A DNA stretch of 47,390 bases, taken from contig MU616738.1 in NCBI GenBank assembly GCA_025201705.1, positions 1 to 47,390 of the forward strand. The letters are read 5' to 3'. Position numbers and translations under genes: made by a program. A model generated the notes under the pieces. The model had not been told where the DNA came from, searched no databases, and was given only the letters and a program-made list of their open reading frames with translations. The stretch is from Dissophora ornata (lineage: Eukaryota; Mortierellomycota; Mortierellomycetes; Mortierellales; Mortierellaceae). Within the stretch, counting starts at the first letter, position 1. Each line of letters begins with the position of its first letter. Below are positions 33,547 to 44,140 of this stretch, piece by piece.

Positions 33547-34956
33547 ATGAACCATCCTGACTTCGAGACCGCAGCGGAGCGCTCAGAGGCCGGGCTCACG
33601 CCCACACCAGGGACTGACCCCGATGATGATCCATCCGCACCGGCCGATTCAGCAACAGCCAACAATGCTGTTCCATCCAAGTTTCGCATGAAGCGCATGA
33701 CCCTGAACGACGCCCAGAAATACGAGATCTGCATCTACATGCGTGAGGAGGAAGAGCGGGCAGGCCGACCCACCAACAAATCCGTAGCAGCATACATCCT
33801 CAACCGATACGACATCAAGGTCGATGAGTCCACGGTCTCACGTCTCAAACAGCAGGCGGAAATAAGACTCAGCCGCGACCCGGCCAACCCATCAGCCAAG
33901 AGACATCGACAGGTAAACTTTCCGGAGCTGGAGCGTCTCCTAGGCGAGTATGTGCAAGAGAACAAAAAGCATGTCGTCATCACCGATCCTATGATCATCA
34001 AAACTGGCAAAGACCTGAGGGTCAAGCTCAACATTCCCCCGGACCAGATCAAGTTCTCCGACGGCTGGCTCAACAAGTTCAAGGTCAGACATGGTCTGAA
34101 GGCAGCGACTGTACACAAAATTCCTCGGGTCACCGATATCAGCCAGCGTGCCGGTACTAGCACCGGGGCTGGGGCTGGGGCTGGCAGCAGCTCGGCAAAT
34201 GAACGACCAAGGCAGTCTCGTGCGCTGGCGACTTCTCTGGGGCATGACGCAGGGGATATGACACTCTCACCATCTCTTCCTCCTTCGTCAACAAGTATGG
34301 AGCATGACGACCACGACCACCAGCTGGATGTTGACATGGAGCTATCCACAGCAATGGATGTCGAACACTCCGATGGCGATCAAACGCTGACAATGGAACA
34401 GACCTTCAGACAGCATCAACACTCCCATTCATCAGAAACAAACAATCATGGAGGCGCCTCAAGTTCATCACCTGCAGAACATCCGCGACGTCATCTATCT
34501 CGTTCAAAGACCAAGGCCTCTCGCATCAATAGCGCATCCGACATTCACAAAGCGGCAGGAGCATCGCGGCCTCCAGCTGGACCAACACCGCAGCTCGAGA
34601 CGATGCTCCCCTTGACTTCAGCGGCGCCAAGTATGAGCACGGGATCCTCTGCTGGCTCGGGACTGACTGTCTCCACCCCTGGCGCGGCACCCCTGGCAGC
34701 CTCAATGGGCGCAGGGACTGGAAGTACCAGTGCAAGACCAGGGCCGCCTGTAACAGCTGCGAGGGCGTCGCTATCGTTGAGATTTGCAGACCCCGTTGCT
34801 GCTGGGTTCCAACCTGAGCCTCCCGTGGACTTTTTGGAAGCATCGCGATGTGTGGACACCTTGCGAATCTTTATGCAGCAACATAATTTCAGCAACGAAC
34901 AACTGCATCATCTCAAAGATATCTATATGACCATGGATACTAAGCGGAAGCAGTAA
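33547..34956 (+). CDS. CENP-B/Tc5-type helix-turn-helix DNA-binding protein without transposase domain
   Basis: Intronless, 469 residues. The first HTH (residues ~49-110: KRMTLNDAQKYEICIYMREE through DESTVSRLKQQAEIRL) matches the CENP-B N-terminal domain. The second (~121-184: FPELERLLGEYVQENKKHVV through FSDGWLNKFKVRHGL) matches the CENPB/Tc5 HTH. A disordered Ser/Gly/Ala-rich region follows, then a compact C-terminal helix (residues ~425-469, ending HHLKDIYMTMDTKRKQ). No DDE catalytic region is present, so it looks like a pogo-derived domesticated regulator, like S. pombe Abp1/Cbh in its DNA-binding half. I chose the ATG at 33547, which has A at -3; an in-frame ATG at 33496 adds 17 residues in a poorer context. 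Confidence 0.86.
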   Translation: MNHPDFETAAERSEAGLTPTPGTDPDDDPSAPADSATANNAVPSKFRMKRMTLNDAQKYEICIYMREEEERAGRPTNKSVAAYILNRYDIKVDESTVSRLKQQAEIRLSRDPANPSAKRHRQVNFPELERLLGEYVQENKKHVVITDPMIIKTGKDLRVKLNIPPDQIKFSDGWLNKFKVRHGLKAATVHKIPRVTDISQRAGTSTGAGAGAGSSSANERPRQSRALATSLGHDAGDMTLSPSLPPSSTSMEHDDHDHQLDVDMELSTAMDVEHSDGDQTLTMEQTFRQHQHSHSSETNNHGGASSSSPAEHPRRHLSRSKTKASRINSASDIHKAAGASRPPAGPTPQLETMLPLTSAAPSMSTGSSAGSGLTVSTPGAAPLAASMGAGTGSTSARPGPPVTAARASLSLRFADPVAAGFQPEPPVDFLEASRCVDTLRIFMQQHNFSNEQLHHLKDIYMTMDTKRKQ

Positions 34957-35018
34957 GAACAGCAGCAGCAGAATTCTCGCCATCATTCATAGCGACTACT
35001 ACAGCAAATTAAGCATGC

Positions 35019-35024
35019 AATAAA
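35019..35024 (+). terminator. Candidate poly(A) signal of the CENP-B-like gene
   Basis: AATAAA 63 nt after the stop codon. Confidence 0.5.
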
Positions 35025-35079
35025 GTCAGGACGCGCCATCCTTTTTTCTGGGAAACTATAAAAAAAATTTTATAATAAT

Positions 35080-35081
<2 letters not shown>

Positions 35082-35117
<36 letters not shown>
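35082..35117. repeat. (AC)18 microsatellite
   Basis: Thirty-six bases of perfect AC dinucleotide repeat in the convergent region between the CENP-B-like and PD-(D/E)XK genes. Confidence 0.95.
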
Positions 35118-35119
<2 letters not shown>

Positions 35120-35207
35120 AGTATCACATGAGGACTAAGGACAAGTCCAGGAGTTCTTGGAGCCCCCGGAGCCCCCGAAGCCTCCGAAGCGCCGAAACCA
35201 GCCCCTT

Positions 35208-37298
35208 CTAACCTGAATCCTCCTGTACATCAGGCACCTTGCAGGGAGTTGTATGATAGGTACCTCGTCGCAGCTGCGTTTTGGTGGGTTTGACCGATGT
35301 ACCAGTCATGGCTCGCATCTCAAGTGCCTCCATCGTGATTTTCTAGCATCAACACAAAAAATTGAGTTAGCCTTGCAGCACACCATCGGTGTCAATAAAG
35401 CCAGATGATCGGATAACAGAACATACCCGTGCAGTGAGCGGCGGTTGAGCAGCGGTGAGTACATTTCCGAACTGATAACGTGAGGTCACCAGATCGAACT
35501 CCCCTATATCAACCACCAGGTAGCAGGCTTCGTACCTCAAGGACATTGCGAAAACCTCCACTCGTTGGCCTGCAGGATTAAAAGCAGAAAGGATGTTAGT
35601 TTGAGATATGATTACAGATAAGGCTAGGAATTGAATGTTTATGTACGCACCAGATACTAAAAACCCCACCACGGACGTGTCGATCCCGGAGCTCAGCAAT
35701 CCATCAGTTGACAGCTTCATTTGGTCATAGAGCTTCCGGCGATCGTCTCTGTATCCAGCAGCGCCCCTGTTCGGGGCCTTGGCCTCCATGATAGCTACGG
35801 CGTGTCCTCTAATGGAGAGGAAGAAGTCGGGGTACAACTTCTCTTCATTCTCATAGTTAGGGCCACACTGCAGCTCATCCCTCGTCCTGCAACACGAAAA
35901 GCGAGAGAAAGAAATTAGTCAGTAAGTGAGCAAGTGAGGGAGTGTTAAGTTCCAGGATACTCGAGTGAGCGTCATACAAGAGGCGTAGTCGAAAGCATAC
36001 CAGTGCATTGTACAGTGGGTGAGGTCCCCGAACAAACCATCCATCACAGGCATAACAAAGTCATTGATAAAGGTGTCCTCATTGACCTGTCGGAGCTGCC
36101 CTGGGACGTCAGTTGTCGCGCTCCACAACACTGACGTCCTCAGGTGATTTTCGATGATTGCGTGGAGAGGGTTGGTAGGGTCCATGCGGCGTGTCCGTGC
36201 TGTGGCCTGCTGCTGGGTTGTCTTGGCATGCATATGGACTACAAACGCAACTACATCCGTCAACTCCACCTCATCAACGTTGCACTCATACTCCGTCTGC
36301 CACGATTCCACCGCAGCTGCCCAGTTGTCAATAGACATGATGTCCTGCAGCACTTTGGGTGTATAGATAAAGTTCCTAAGTGCCAGCATGTCCGGGTCCA
36401 CGAGCTGCTCCAGTGCCAACATCACCTGGGAGCGACGGTCAGCTAGATCCTGCGAAATGTCGATGTCGTTCACCTTCCACAACGTCCCTGTTTTTAGTCG
36501 CGAGGATGAATCACCAGGTCACAAGCCAGTTGAGTCTCTCCGGTGGTTTCTCGAATGCGCCCAACGTGCTGACCGTGGTGTCCTGACCCTTCTCGCTATA
36601 AGGGTTATACTCTGAGCCTGAGCTGTAGTCTAGGGGGGCGAGCGTGAATGGGACTTTCTCGCCGTCCTGGCCGTCGCTTGTGTCAGGCTGGACAGTCTCG
36701 TCGAATGGACCTCCCTCCAACTGTTGGTTCAGCGCTGGAATTAGTGTGGTCGCTTTCGCGAAAGTTTGCTGGGCTACTTGGCGTTTTTTCAGTCGCGCCT
36801 CTGATTTCTGAGCCATCATGTCGTCGTAGCATTGTTGCCAGACACGCTTGATATGGGAGGGCTTCGTCGTAGCAAGAGTGGCTGCAATGCTGCGTATTAG
36901 TTGAGGAACCTGAGCGTCACTCCCAATATACCGCGCGCTGTCCTGAAGCCTTTTGCAGATAGTATCACCTCTGCTTTTATGGTCCCTATGAAACTCTGCA
37001 TCGCAAAATCCCCGTACAGTCCACAGGTGAGGTAGCTCTTCAAGAAAATATGGTGCCACCGCTGAGGGCTCCGACAAAGACAGAGTGAACCGCTGAATGC
37101 GTTTGCGTTTGGCGGCGCGTCTGAGTTGGGAGTTGGCACCGACGTCATTGGTTCTGATGTGAGGTTTGTCCCTCGACAACCAGAGACAACAAGAAAGCAA
37201 ATCATAAGGTCAGAGAGCTGCGAGATGCTTATAAAAGAACGTTCTGCGACAAACTGACACCACGGAGGATAATGGACGGCGCGCCGCGACTCGAGCAT
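35208..37298 (-). CDS. Lineage-specific protein with PD-(D/E)XK nuclease-like core
   Basis: Proposed exons, all keeping phase: 37261-37298, 36523-37171, 36001-36473, 35651-35886, 35427-35569 and 35208-35342, giving 557 residues. The last four exons are firm. The start exon and the 36474-36522 intron are less certain. A basic motif at 30-40 (RRAAKRKRIQR) may be a nuclear signal. The central part is helical. Residues ~370-450 show the restriction-endonuclease-like order: a helix with Glu (NEDTFINDFVMP), P406-D407 in LYPDFFLSI, E421-A-K423 in HAVAIMEAKAP, a helix (RDDRRKLYDQMKLSTDGLL), then beta strands (VVGFLVSGQRVEVF). The PD...ExK triad predicts metal-dependent nuclease activity. The family is not recognised; related folds occur in fungal effector- and transposon-derived proteins. 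Confidence 0.72.
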
Positions 37299-39167
37299 CT
37301 CGACGTCCCGTCCAACAGTGATACAGGAGGGGACAACCAACGAGCTGAATTGAGTCCAACCACCACATTGTGTTGAAAAAATGGGTGCCCCATGTGACAC
37401 ATAGCACTCGCCAGTGTTTGCTCAGTCCCTCACGAAGTACAACACAGCAATGCATTGCATTAGGATCCTGTTGAAGATCCTGCTTGGGACAAGGCCGAAC
37501 AAACTTTGCGTAAGGACAGGGGGGTATATCGAGGGCATGTCCTGTTCAATAAGGACATGCACCCGATTCAGTAGGGCGATTGGCGCGACCCCGCAACCAA
37601 TCAAGGGGGACTCCAGCTTCCTGTACTACCAACAATGAGCGTGTATAGAAAGTAGGGAACTGCGGTAGCAAGAAGAGCCCAAATGACGTCACTGTCATCA
37701 TCATCCTCATCACGTCCAGCATTTGCTTGGCTTCTCTGTCTTTCCTTGTTTCCACGAGCTTCTTTACTGTTGTTGTCGTTTTGCGGCTATCCACAAGAGA
37801 AATGGGGTGAGAGTGATAGTTCGAGGATTAACCAAGCTATCCTCTTCTGAATACCGTAGCGCGTACCTGGGGCTCGCCCCGCGCGTTGAAGCGATAAGTG
37901 GTCGCGAATCCGGTCCTATGGCTCTGATAGCCTGCAAGTCTATTGTTGATGCTTTAAATGTTACAACAACGAAGACATCGTCTGCGTAAGTCTAACCGTT
38001 GGGTTTGATCTTTCAGTAGGACCGTAAAACTTTGTGTGTCCGGAAACACACATCTAAATGATTCGGGGTGGGCGTGAGAGTTTCATCACTTCAGTGACGT
38101 AATTTTCGCGCCCATTGTCCTCGTTTCTCATCATTTCCAGTCAAACTAACTAAATCTGCTACGAACGGCTCGCTGCCGCCTGTGCTGCCACTAGTCCTCT
38201 CACATCCAAAGGCAAGAGCTGCCCTCACCCACGGGCTGCAAATAGAGGGACCGTTGTTGATTGATTAAGTAACGTTGGCAATATTGTGCTGCGCCATCAC
38301 ATCCCTGTGCATTAGGACCTTACAATGTGGACAGTGCGCTGTATTAACCTATGTAGCATGCACGTTGAATAATAAAGATCTCTCTCTTGCCTCATTGATC
38401 CTTCAGTGAGTACAATGATGTTTCGGCATCGCAGAGAGTACAGGCGCCAGTCACACACTGGTCACTTTTTGGAGGAATAGTGTTCATTCACACCAACCAC
38501 TATGTAGTCCAAAAGCAATACCGGATACGCTGCGTCAGACATATCATATGTTTCCTATCCTCTTGGCCTTAGTGTGTTAGCATCTTTTCCGCTGCGGGTG
38601 ATCCATCCAGGTAAAGAATTCCATGCGAAGGGTCTGCAAGCTCCCTGGGCTTGAATTCGGCGACCGCATGTGCCCGACCAAAGGGTGATGTTGAGTATGC
38701 TCGGCGAATGATAGAAAAATGCTCAGGACGTCGATTAGAACCCTTGAAGTGAGATCAGAGGGGCGGAAAGGACTTGGCGTTGATCGGACAAGGTTGCTTC
38801 ATAACCCTTATTCTTGAGCAAGGACCACAAGCCCAGGATACCCATGACGGAACAAAAGTGGTGTAGTTGCTCTGGGAAGTAAGTCTCTCGGTTGTGGAGG
38901 CAGGTGTCACGAACTATCGCCAAGATGAGAAAAGCTCTGAGAATGCTCGATCTCCCAATTTGGGGGACGGTGAGTACACGTCACCGCTAAGGTACTCTTT
39001 TTCTCGGGTACAGCACAAGTTATAAGAACCCTCAAGCCGCTTCCCTCTCTTTCCGCACATCCACGCCACAACACGCCCTCCATCTCAGCTCAAGCGAAAG
39101 ACAACTTACGCGCCTCCTTCGCCTCCATCGCCGTTATCAGTCGCCTCCCTTTCCCTGGAATCACACA
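37299..39167. other. Gene-poor region
   Basis: 1.87 kb with one recognisable fragment (38735-38845, XPG/PIN-like). A minus-strand open frame at 37546-37794 (starting MDSRKTTTTVKKLVETRKDR) looks moderately protein-like and could be an upstream exon of the preceding gene, but no splice link is clear. The final ~150 bases are the Ecl1-like gene's promoter and leader. The AT-rich stretch 38000-38600 shows no feature. Confidence 0.4.
38735..38845 (-). pseudogene. Truncated XPG/PIN-like N-terminus
   Basis: From an ATG at 38845 the frame reads MGILGLWSLLKNKGYEATL, the typical start of fungal XPG/FEN1-like PIN proteins (MGIxGLWxLLKxKGYEPTL). It then loses resemblance and stops after 36 codons. No catalytic acidic residues or further domain follow on this strand. 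It is probably a broken copy of a multicopy family. Confidence 0.5.
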
Positions 39168-40536
39168 ATGGACTGCAATTGGTGTGCCGTCTGCTCGAAG
39201 CACTTTCACAGCGACCATGTAAGCACAATAAATGGTACGGAGTGTAGTGGTAAAAGGCCAGGCTTCAAAGGACATCGGATGCTCAAAGACGAGTGTCACA
39301 TTCTTGCTTTTACGTGTGCCCCTGTAGCAAGCAAGTCTCTATTGCTCCGAGAAGTGTCGCAAGGCTGACGCCCTCGCCTGTTGTGCCTTCCACGATTGTG
39401 ACCATCCGGATGGATCTGCCCACCATGACCATCTCACCTTCTGCCACCACCATCGTCCTGCGATTCGAATCCCCTCCCTCCCCTTGGTGAACTACAGTTC
39501 AAACCCTTTTGCCGAGCAGCAACCCCAAAGGCAGGGCCATGAGGACGAGTGGGCCCAGTTCCTGCACCAACAGTATAACGCCACCCAGGGCCAAGTCGCA
39601 GGTATGCTCCAGTCGCATCATCGGCACAGTTATCATCACCATCCTGAGCCGCGGTCCTTTCTTGTGCCAGACCGGCGTCCAAGTATCTCCAACCGGCAGC
39701 AATCAGCGTCGCTGGAGCAGCAGCAGCAACACAAGCCAGGTTACCACTCTCGTCATCAAAGAAACCCTACCATCATAACCAAGCACCTTCACTATGAGAC
39801 TGACCGGCTTTCCTTCTCCCTCGACAGTCTCTCGCTCTCCACGCATAACGAGAGAATCCCAGCTACAACGTCATGCGATATGGACCACTGCGGCCAACCC
39901 TGTGTAAGCCGCAAGAACAAGGTCCTTCCGCCCCCGACCTTATCCCCAATTTTGCCACCCAAGATTTCGAATCCCGCGTCACTTAGTCCTACGGGGGCTA
40001 CGTTCACACCCCAATTGTCGCCCCTCTCTGGTTACAGCGATGACGAAAACCAGGATGGATCTCTCTCGCACGCCTGGCCTAGCATGGACAAGTTCTTCTT
40101 CCCGGACCATTGCTGTCGAACCTCCGCGTGCCGTCCTTCTACACAACCAGGCACCACGGCCAGAAGCAACAACAATAAAAAGGGCAACGGTAATAACAAA
40201 ATTTCCAGGAATAAGAAGAGCTTCGTGTCCGAGCTTCCCCCACCACCGGCCTCCACATCTGCCTCGCGAGACTCGGACGGCTGCATTGCTCTGTCGGCCT
40301 CAATTTGGGGTGCAGGCTGGCGCCAGGTTGAGCCGTTACCAGAGTCGTTTGTGAAGATGGCGCAAAAGAGTAATTTGCTGTGGGATGGATGTGAGAGAGA
40401 GCACTATCATCACAAAAGACGTACTCGACAAACCAAGACGCACGGCCACCACAACAACGCGTCAAACGCGTCTTCGTCCTCATGGGCGACGGTCTGCACG
40501 AGCCGTCTTCCTCGCAGCCTTCAGTTCATTGACTGA
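39168..40536 (+). CDS. Ecl1-family (life-span regulatory factor) zinc-binding protein
   Basis: Two exons (39168-39218, 39328-40536) give 419 residues. The joined N-terminus MDCNWCAVCSKHFHSDHQ-ASLYCSEKCRKADA has the C-x2-C...YCSxxCRxAD zinc-binding pattern of the Ecl1 domain. The intron falls between the two halves of that motif, and neither half alone is recognisable. Ecl1-type proteins in fission yeast extend chronological life span under nutrient limitation. Yeast members are short, whereas this one has ~370 further residues rich in His, Gln, Ser and Pro. A conserved-looking WGAGWRQVEPLPESFVKMA lies near the C-terminus, a motif-like segment of unknown role. Function beyond zinc binding is inferred. 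Confidence 0.78.
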
Positions 40537-40853
40537 GTCCCCGTCGTCGTCATAGCATAGCATAGCACATTCATCACCATTTGCACATCCGATACCAAAA
40601 AGCAGTTTATTAAAAGAACGAGTTCATTATGCAAGATATGCTGCATGTGATTTATGCGCCTGCCTGCAGCGCTCTTTCCTTCGTCTCAAATCAACTCACA
40701 TCAAACACATCATCGCATCCATTTCAGTAATCCATATAGATCCTTCATTTATTAGCAACCCCCACGCACGCATCGACAGCTGTCAACCAACCTCACATCC
40801 TCTCTACAATCGGTTTACCCTCTTGCGCGCCTGTTGCAAGTTAAGAAACAGCT
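40537..40853. other. Intergenic region before the alpha/beta hydrolase gene
   Basis: 317 bases. Includes a short CATAG repeat (40552-40566) after the Ecl1-like stop. Otherwise promoter or leader sequence with no feature. Confidence 0.45.
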
Positions 40854-42525
40854 ATGCCGCCAGAGATGAGTGTGCCTGAGCCAAGGGACTGCACACTAAA
40901 CCCCATCTCTGCCCCTCTGGTCACCAGCTACAGCCTCAAGGCCCTCATCGACTCGCCGCAGTTCCGTCAAACCATCGTTCTCTCCTCTGGGTAACGTTCT
41001 CGTTCTAGGGGTTTCAGACTCAAGATCTGATAATGTATCATGACAATATGTCTTACGCTATAGTTGTATACATATTCACAAATAATGACCAACCACAGAA
41101 GGACCGTCTCCTATGCGACCTGTGGCTCCAAGACAGGAATCCCCGTCCTATACTTTTACGGGCTGGGTGGAAGTAGTCGCCTGATTGCGAGCATGCACGC
41201 CCAAGCAGTTCGCCTGGATATCAAGTTGCTGAGCATTGACCGCCCCGGAACTGGATTCACTGACCCCTATAAAGCATCCTCGGACCGGCGGCGGAAGCAA
41301 AAGGGCGCAGTCAGCAAGAACAGCAACGCTTGGAACCGTAGTAAAAGCGCTCACGATGGTCACAGCGCCAAGGGCGAGGACAACATTAATGCTGCTGTCA
41401 TCGATTTGGAAGACGAGAATGTGGAGCAACAGACTGCCAAGAAGCCCAGCAGCAGCAGTAGTAGCAGCAGCGCCAGCAGCAGCAACGGCCGTAAGCCGAG
41501 ATCAATTCGTCGATTTAGCGACAGCAAGATGAAGCAGAAGCCCATAACGCCCACACGGAAAGTCAACGAGCGCATTCATCACACCTGCCTCGAGGCTATG
41601 GCTGTAGTTGACCAGTTGATACCCGGGGCGAAGTTTGGTCTTATGAGTCACTCTTGTGGCATCTACTACGTTATGCATATGCTCAGCATCTTTCCAGAAC
41701 GCATTCAACAAGGCCCGATATCCTTGCTGACTCCCTGGGTGCCATTTAATGAATGTCCCGAGACCACGAGCAGCACATTCAAGTTTCTGAAGCATATCCC
41801 GCGTGGTCTTGTATGGGCCGTGACCAGTTCTATGAACCATTTGGGGTCGGTGATCTTGTCTTCAAGCAACGCGCTTTCTGGGACAATGTCGAGCAAAAAT
41901 CTGAACGGGAGTACAGCAGAGGACGAGGAGGATAGGACTAGGCAAAAACGGCAGAGTGGAGATAACAGTGACAGCGACAGCGGCAGTGTCAATGGCAGTA
42001 GCGATGGTAGGGATAAAGACGTGCCAAAGAAGCCTGCCGATCCGTTCGTCCTGCAGTTCTCGGATGCGTTCGACCAGGTTGTTCTGCCCGCCCTTGTACA
42101 AGACATGGTAAAAAAAAGTCTTTCTATGCAAAAGCCCATACCCTGATGTCGTCACTGTTGTTATGGGTCTGACCTGTTCTGCTTTTCCGCCGTTGTAGAA
42201 TCGTCAGCACTCGAACGGATACAATTCCGAGATCCAGATGTGTATCTCGGACGTCGGATTTGACCTCGCCAGCGTGCCGCTGCCGAGCGGGATCACCATT
42301 AACGCATACTGCGGCCATCTCGACAATGTTGTCCCGATGGAGGCAGCGCGTGATATGGGTGAGAAATGCGGATGGAAGATCCACGAGTTCAGGTACTCTG
42401 GTCACGGCGGCCCCAGGATACTCATGTACGCATTGGAGGACTACGCGTTGGCTGTCCAAGCCATGGAGGCAGCAAAGGCCAGTGAAGATCAATGGTCTGA
42501 AAAACTTGTAGAACAATATAGTTGA
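40854..42525 (+). CDS. Alpha/beta-hydrolase fold protein
   Basis: Three exons (40854-40990, 41099-42107, 42199-42525) give 490 residues. Fold markers are VLYFYGLGGSSR (oxyanion loop after the first core strand), LLSIDRPGTGFTD, and the nucleophile elbow LMSHSCG with Ser at ~231. The acid is probably Asp in AYCGHLDNVVP, and the His is in RYSGHGGPRIL. The elbow SHSCG departs from strict GxSxG. A low-complexity poly-Ser/Lys insertion sits between the second core strand and the elbow, and an acidic Ser-rich linker precedes the last exon. Substrate unknown. No signal peptide. The 3' end converges on the ECHDC1-like gene with 139 bp between stops. Confidence 0.82.
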
Positions 42526-42664
42526 AGACGCGCTTCTGCGTCCATTCTTTTTTTTTTTTTTTTTCCCCCCATATCCACTCAATAATTATACTCTTGTGCA
42601 ATCTACAGCTTGTCAGCATATCGTCTACCTACGCGTCACTTTGCGCTCATTTTTTGTCCTCGGC

Positions 42665-43974
42665 TCAAGGCTGCGACTTTTTCCTCTTCGAAGACGCAGC
42701 CTCGACCCTCGCCAGGTTGTCAGGTCCACCCCAAAGCTGCTTAAACAGATCTTTCTCCAGCTCCGATACCCTTTCGATCCCTTCGTAATCCAATCCAAAG
42801 CTCACGATCCTCTTCATAGCTCTCACAGCATCTACACACCGCCTTGCACCTTGACTCTCATCTCCATGGGTGGAAGGTCGTTTCTCCCACACGTACTGCT
42901 GCATGTACTCTGTCGCAGCCTCGACGGCATGACCCTTGGGTGCCGTAGCCTGTGCAAATCCACTGTCGATGGCTTCCTGACCCCCCTGAATTGGCTCTGC
43001 GGATGCCAACAGCCTCAGTGCCTGACTTCTCGAGACAATGTTTAGCAATCTGCTCGCACCTCCCCAGCCTGTGACTACACCCATCTGAGTCTGCACAAAC
43101 TGAACTTTGGCATTGTCGGCTAAGCAGCGGTGATCGCAAAATGTGGTCATTTCAGCTCCTCCTCCAATGGCGGCCTTTTCGATAGCAGCGATAGTCAAAA
43201 TTGGGAGACGCATGAAGCGGGTGAGGTTCGAGACCATGAGGGCAGACATCTCAGCTCCTGCCTGTGGAGTCAGCAAAGTGGTCTTGGCGGCGGCGAGATC
43301 TATGTAAGCAAATCAGAGGAATCATAAGTATCCTTCATCCATCGCAGGACCAATTTTTGGTTCAGGTCCCGAGTGAGATCTCATGAGATGGCTAGTGCCT
43401 TACCGAGTCCAGCGCAGTACGACTTTTGATCCGCTCCCGTGACAATGATGCCGACAAGGCCCTTCAAGATCTCGGCATGTTCCTGATCAAGTTTCGCCAC
43501 AGGCTTGCCTGCGCTCTTGAGCACCAGCCCTGATTCTGGGTGCAGCTGTGGCAACTGAGTGCTGTCAGATTCTGCTGAACCGAGGGCCATGGACGTAACT
43601 GACGCGGCAGAAGGCGAGGTGGCATTGGTGGCCTCTTCCAAAAAATCGACGCAGTCAGCCAACTCGGCCATCATCTTTCCGGTCAAGGCATTATGTTTTC
43701 CAGGGTTCGACAGTGTAAGGAGGGCGAGTCCGGGAGAGTGGTTCAGGTCGAGCTCGATGTGGCCCTGACCGAACGTGCGGAGTTTGGCGCGGAGCTGAGC
43801 GAGCTTTGTGGGGTGGCTGATCTTGCATGAGTAGTGACGATGTGAATGCCGTGGGAGGATGGCGATCGAGGTGCTGGTGGTGGCGGCAGTAGTGACCGGG
43901 CTAGCATTGGCCCGGTAGAGGGATGGGGCTGTCCTGGATAGGCAACGATGTGCAAGCGCGAGTGTGTGCATCAT
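42665..43974 (-). CDS. ECHDC1: ECHDC1-like ethylmalonyl-CoA decarboxylase / enoyl-CoA hydratase family protein
   Basis: Two exons (43404-43974, 42665-43299) give 401 residues. The N-terminus (MMHTLALAHRCLSRTAPSLY) is Arg/Ser-rich without acids, so mitochondrial import is likely. Crotonase-fold markers include LALLTLSNPGKHNALTGKMM, GIIVTGADQKSYCAGLDLAA, IEKAAIGGGAEMTTFCDHRC and FVQTQMGVVTGWGGASRL. The last two are closest to ECHDC1, which removes the side product ethylmalonyl-CoA (metabolite proofreading). A ~55-residue Ser-rich insertion separates the first and second core segments. The intron follows YCAGL, inside the CoA-binding loop. A general enoyl-CoA hydratase is the alternative. Confidence 0.85.
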
Positions 43975-44140
43975 TGCGATCGGGAGATGAATGGACTTGT
44001 GTGTGTGTGTGCCAGGAACAATCAATCCCCGAAAGGCTCATCACGGAATATGCCACGAAAACGCCCACGGTGCAATTTTGGTGGCGCATGCCGCGGGGGC
44101 GGTGTTGTTTCTGCTTTTATTTAGACGACCCCAGCGTCAG

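Noticed and set aside
37546..37794. Minus-strand frame starting MDSRKTTTTVKKLVETRKDR as an upstream exon of the nuclease-like gene
   Set aside because: Codon pattern is only moderately protein-like and no in-phase splice link to 37298 or 37171 was found.
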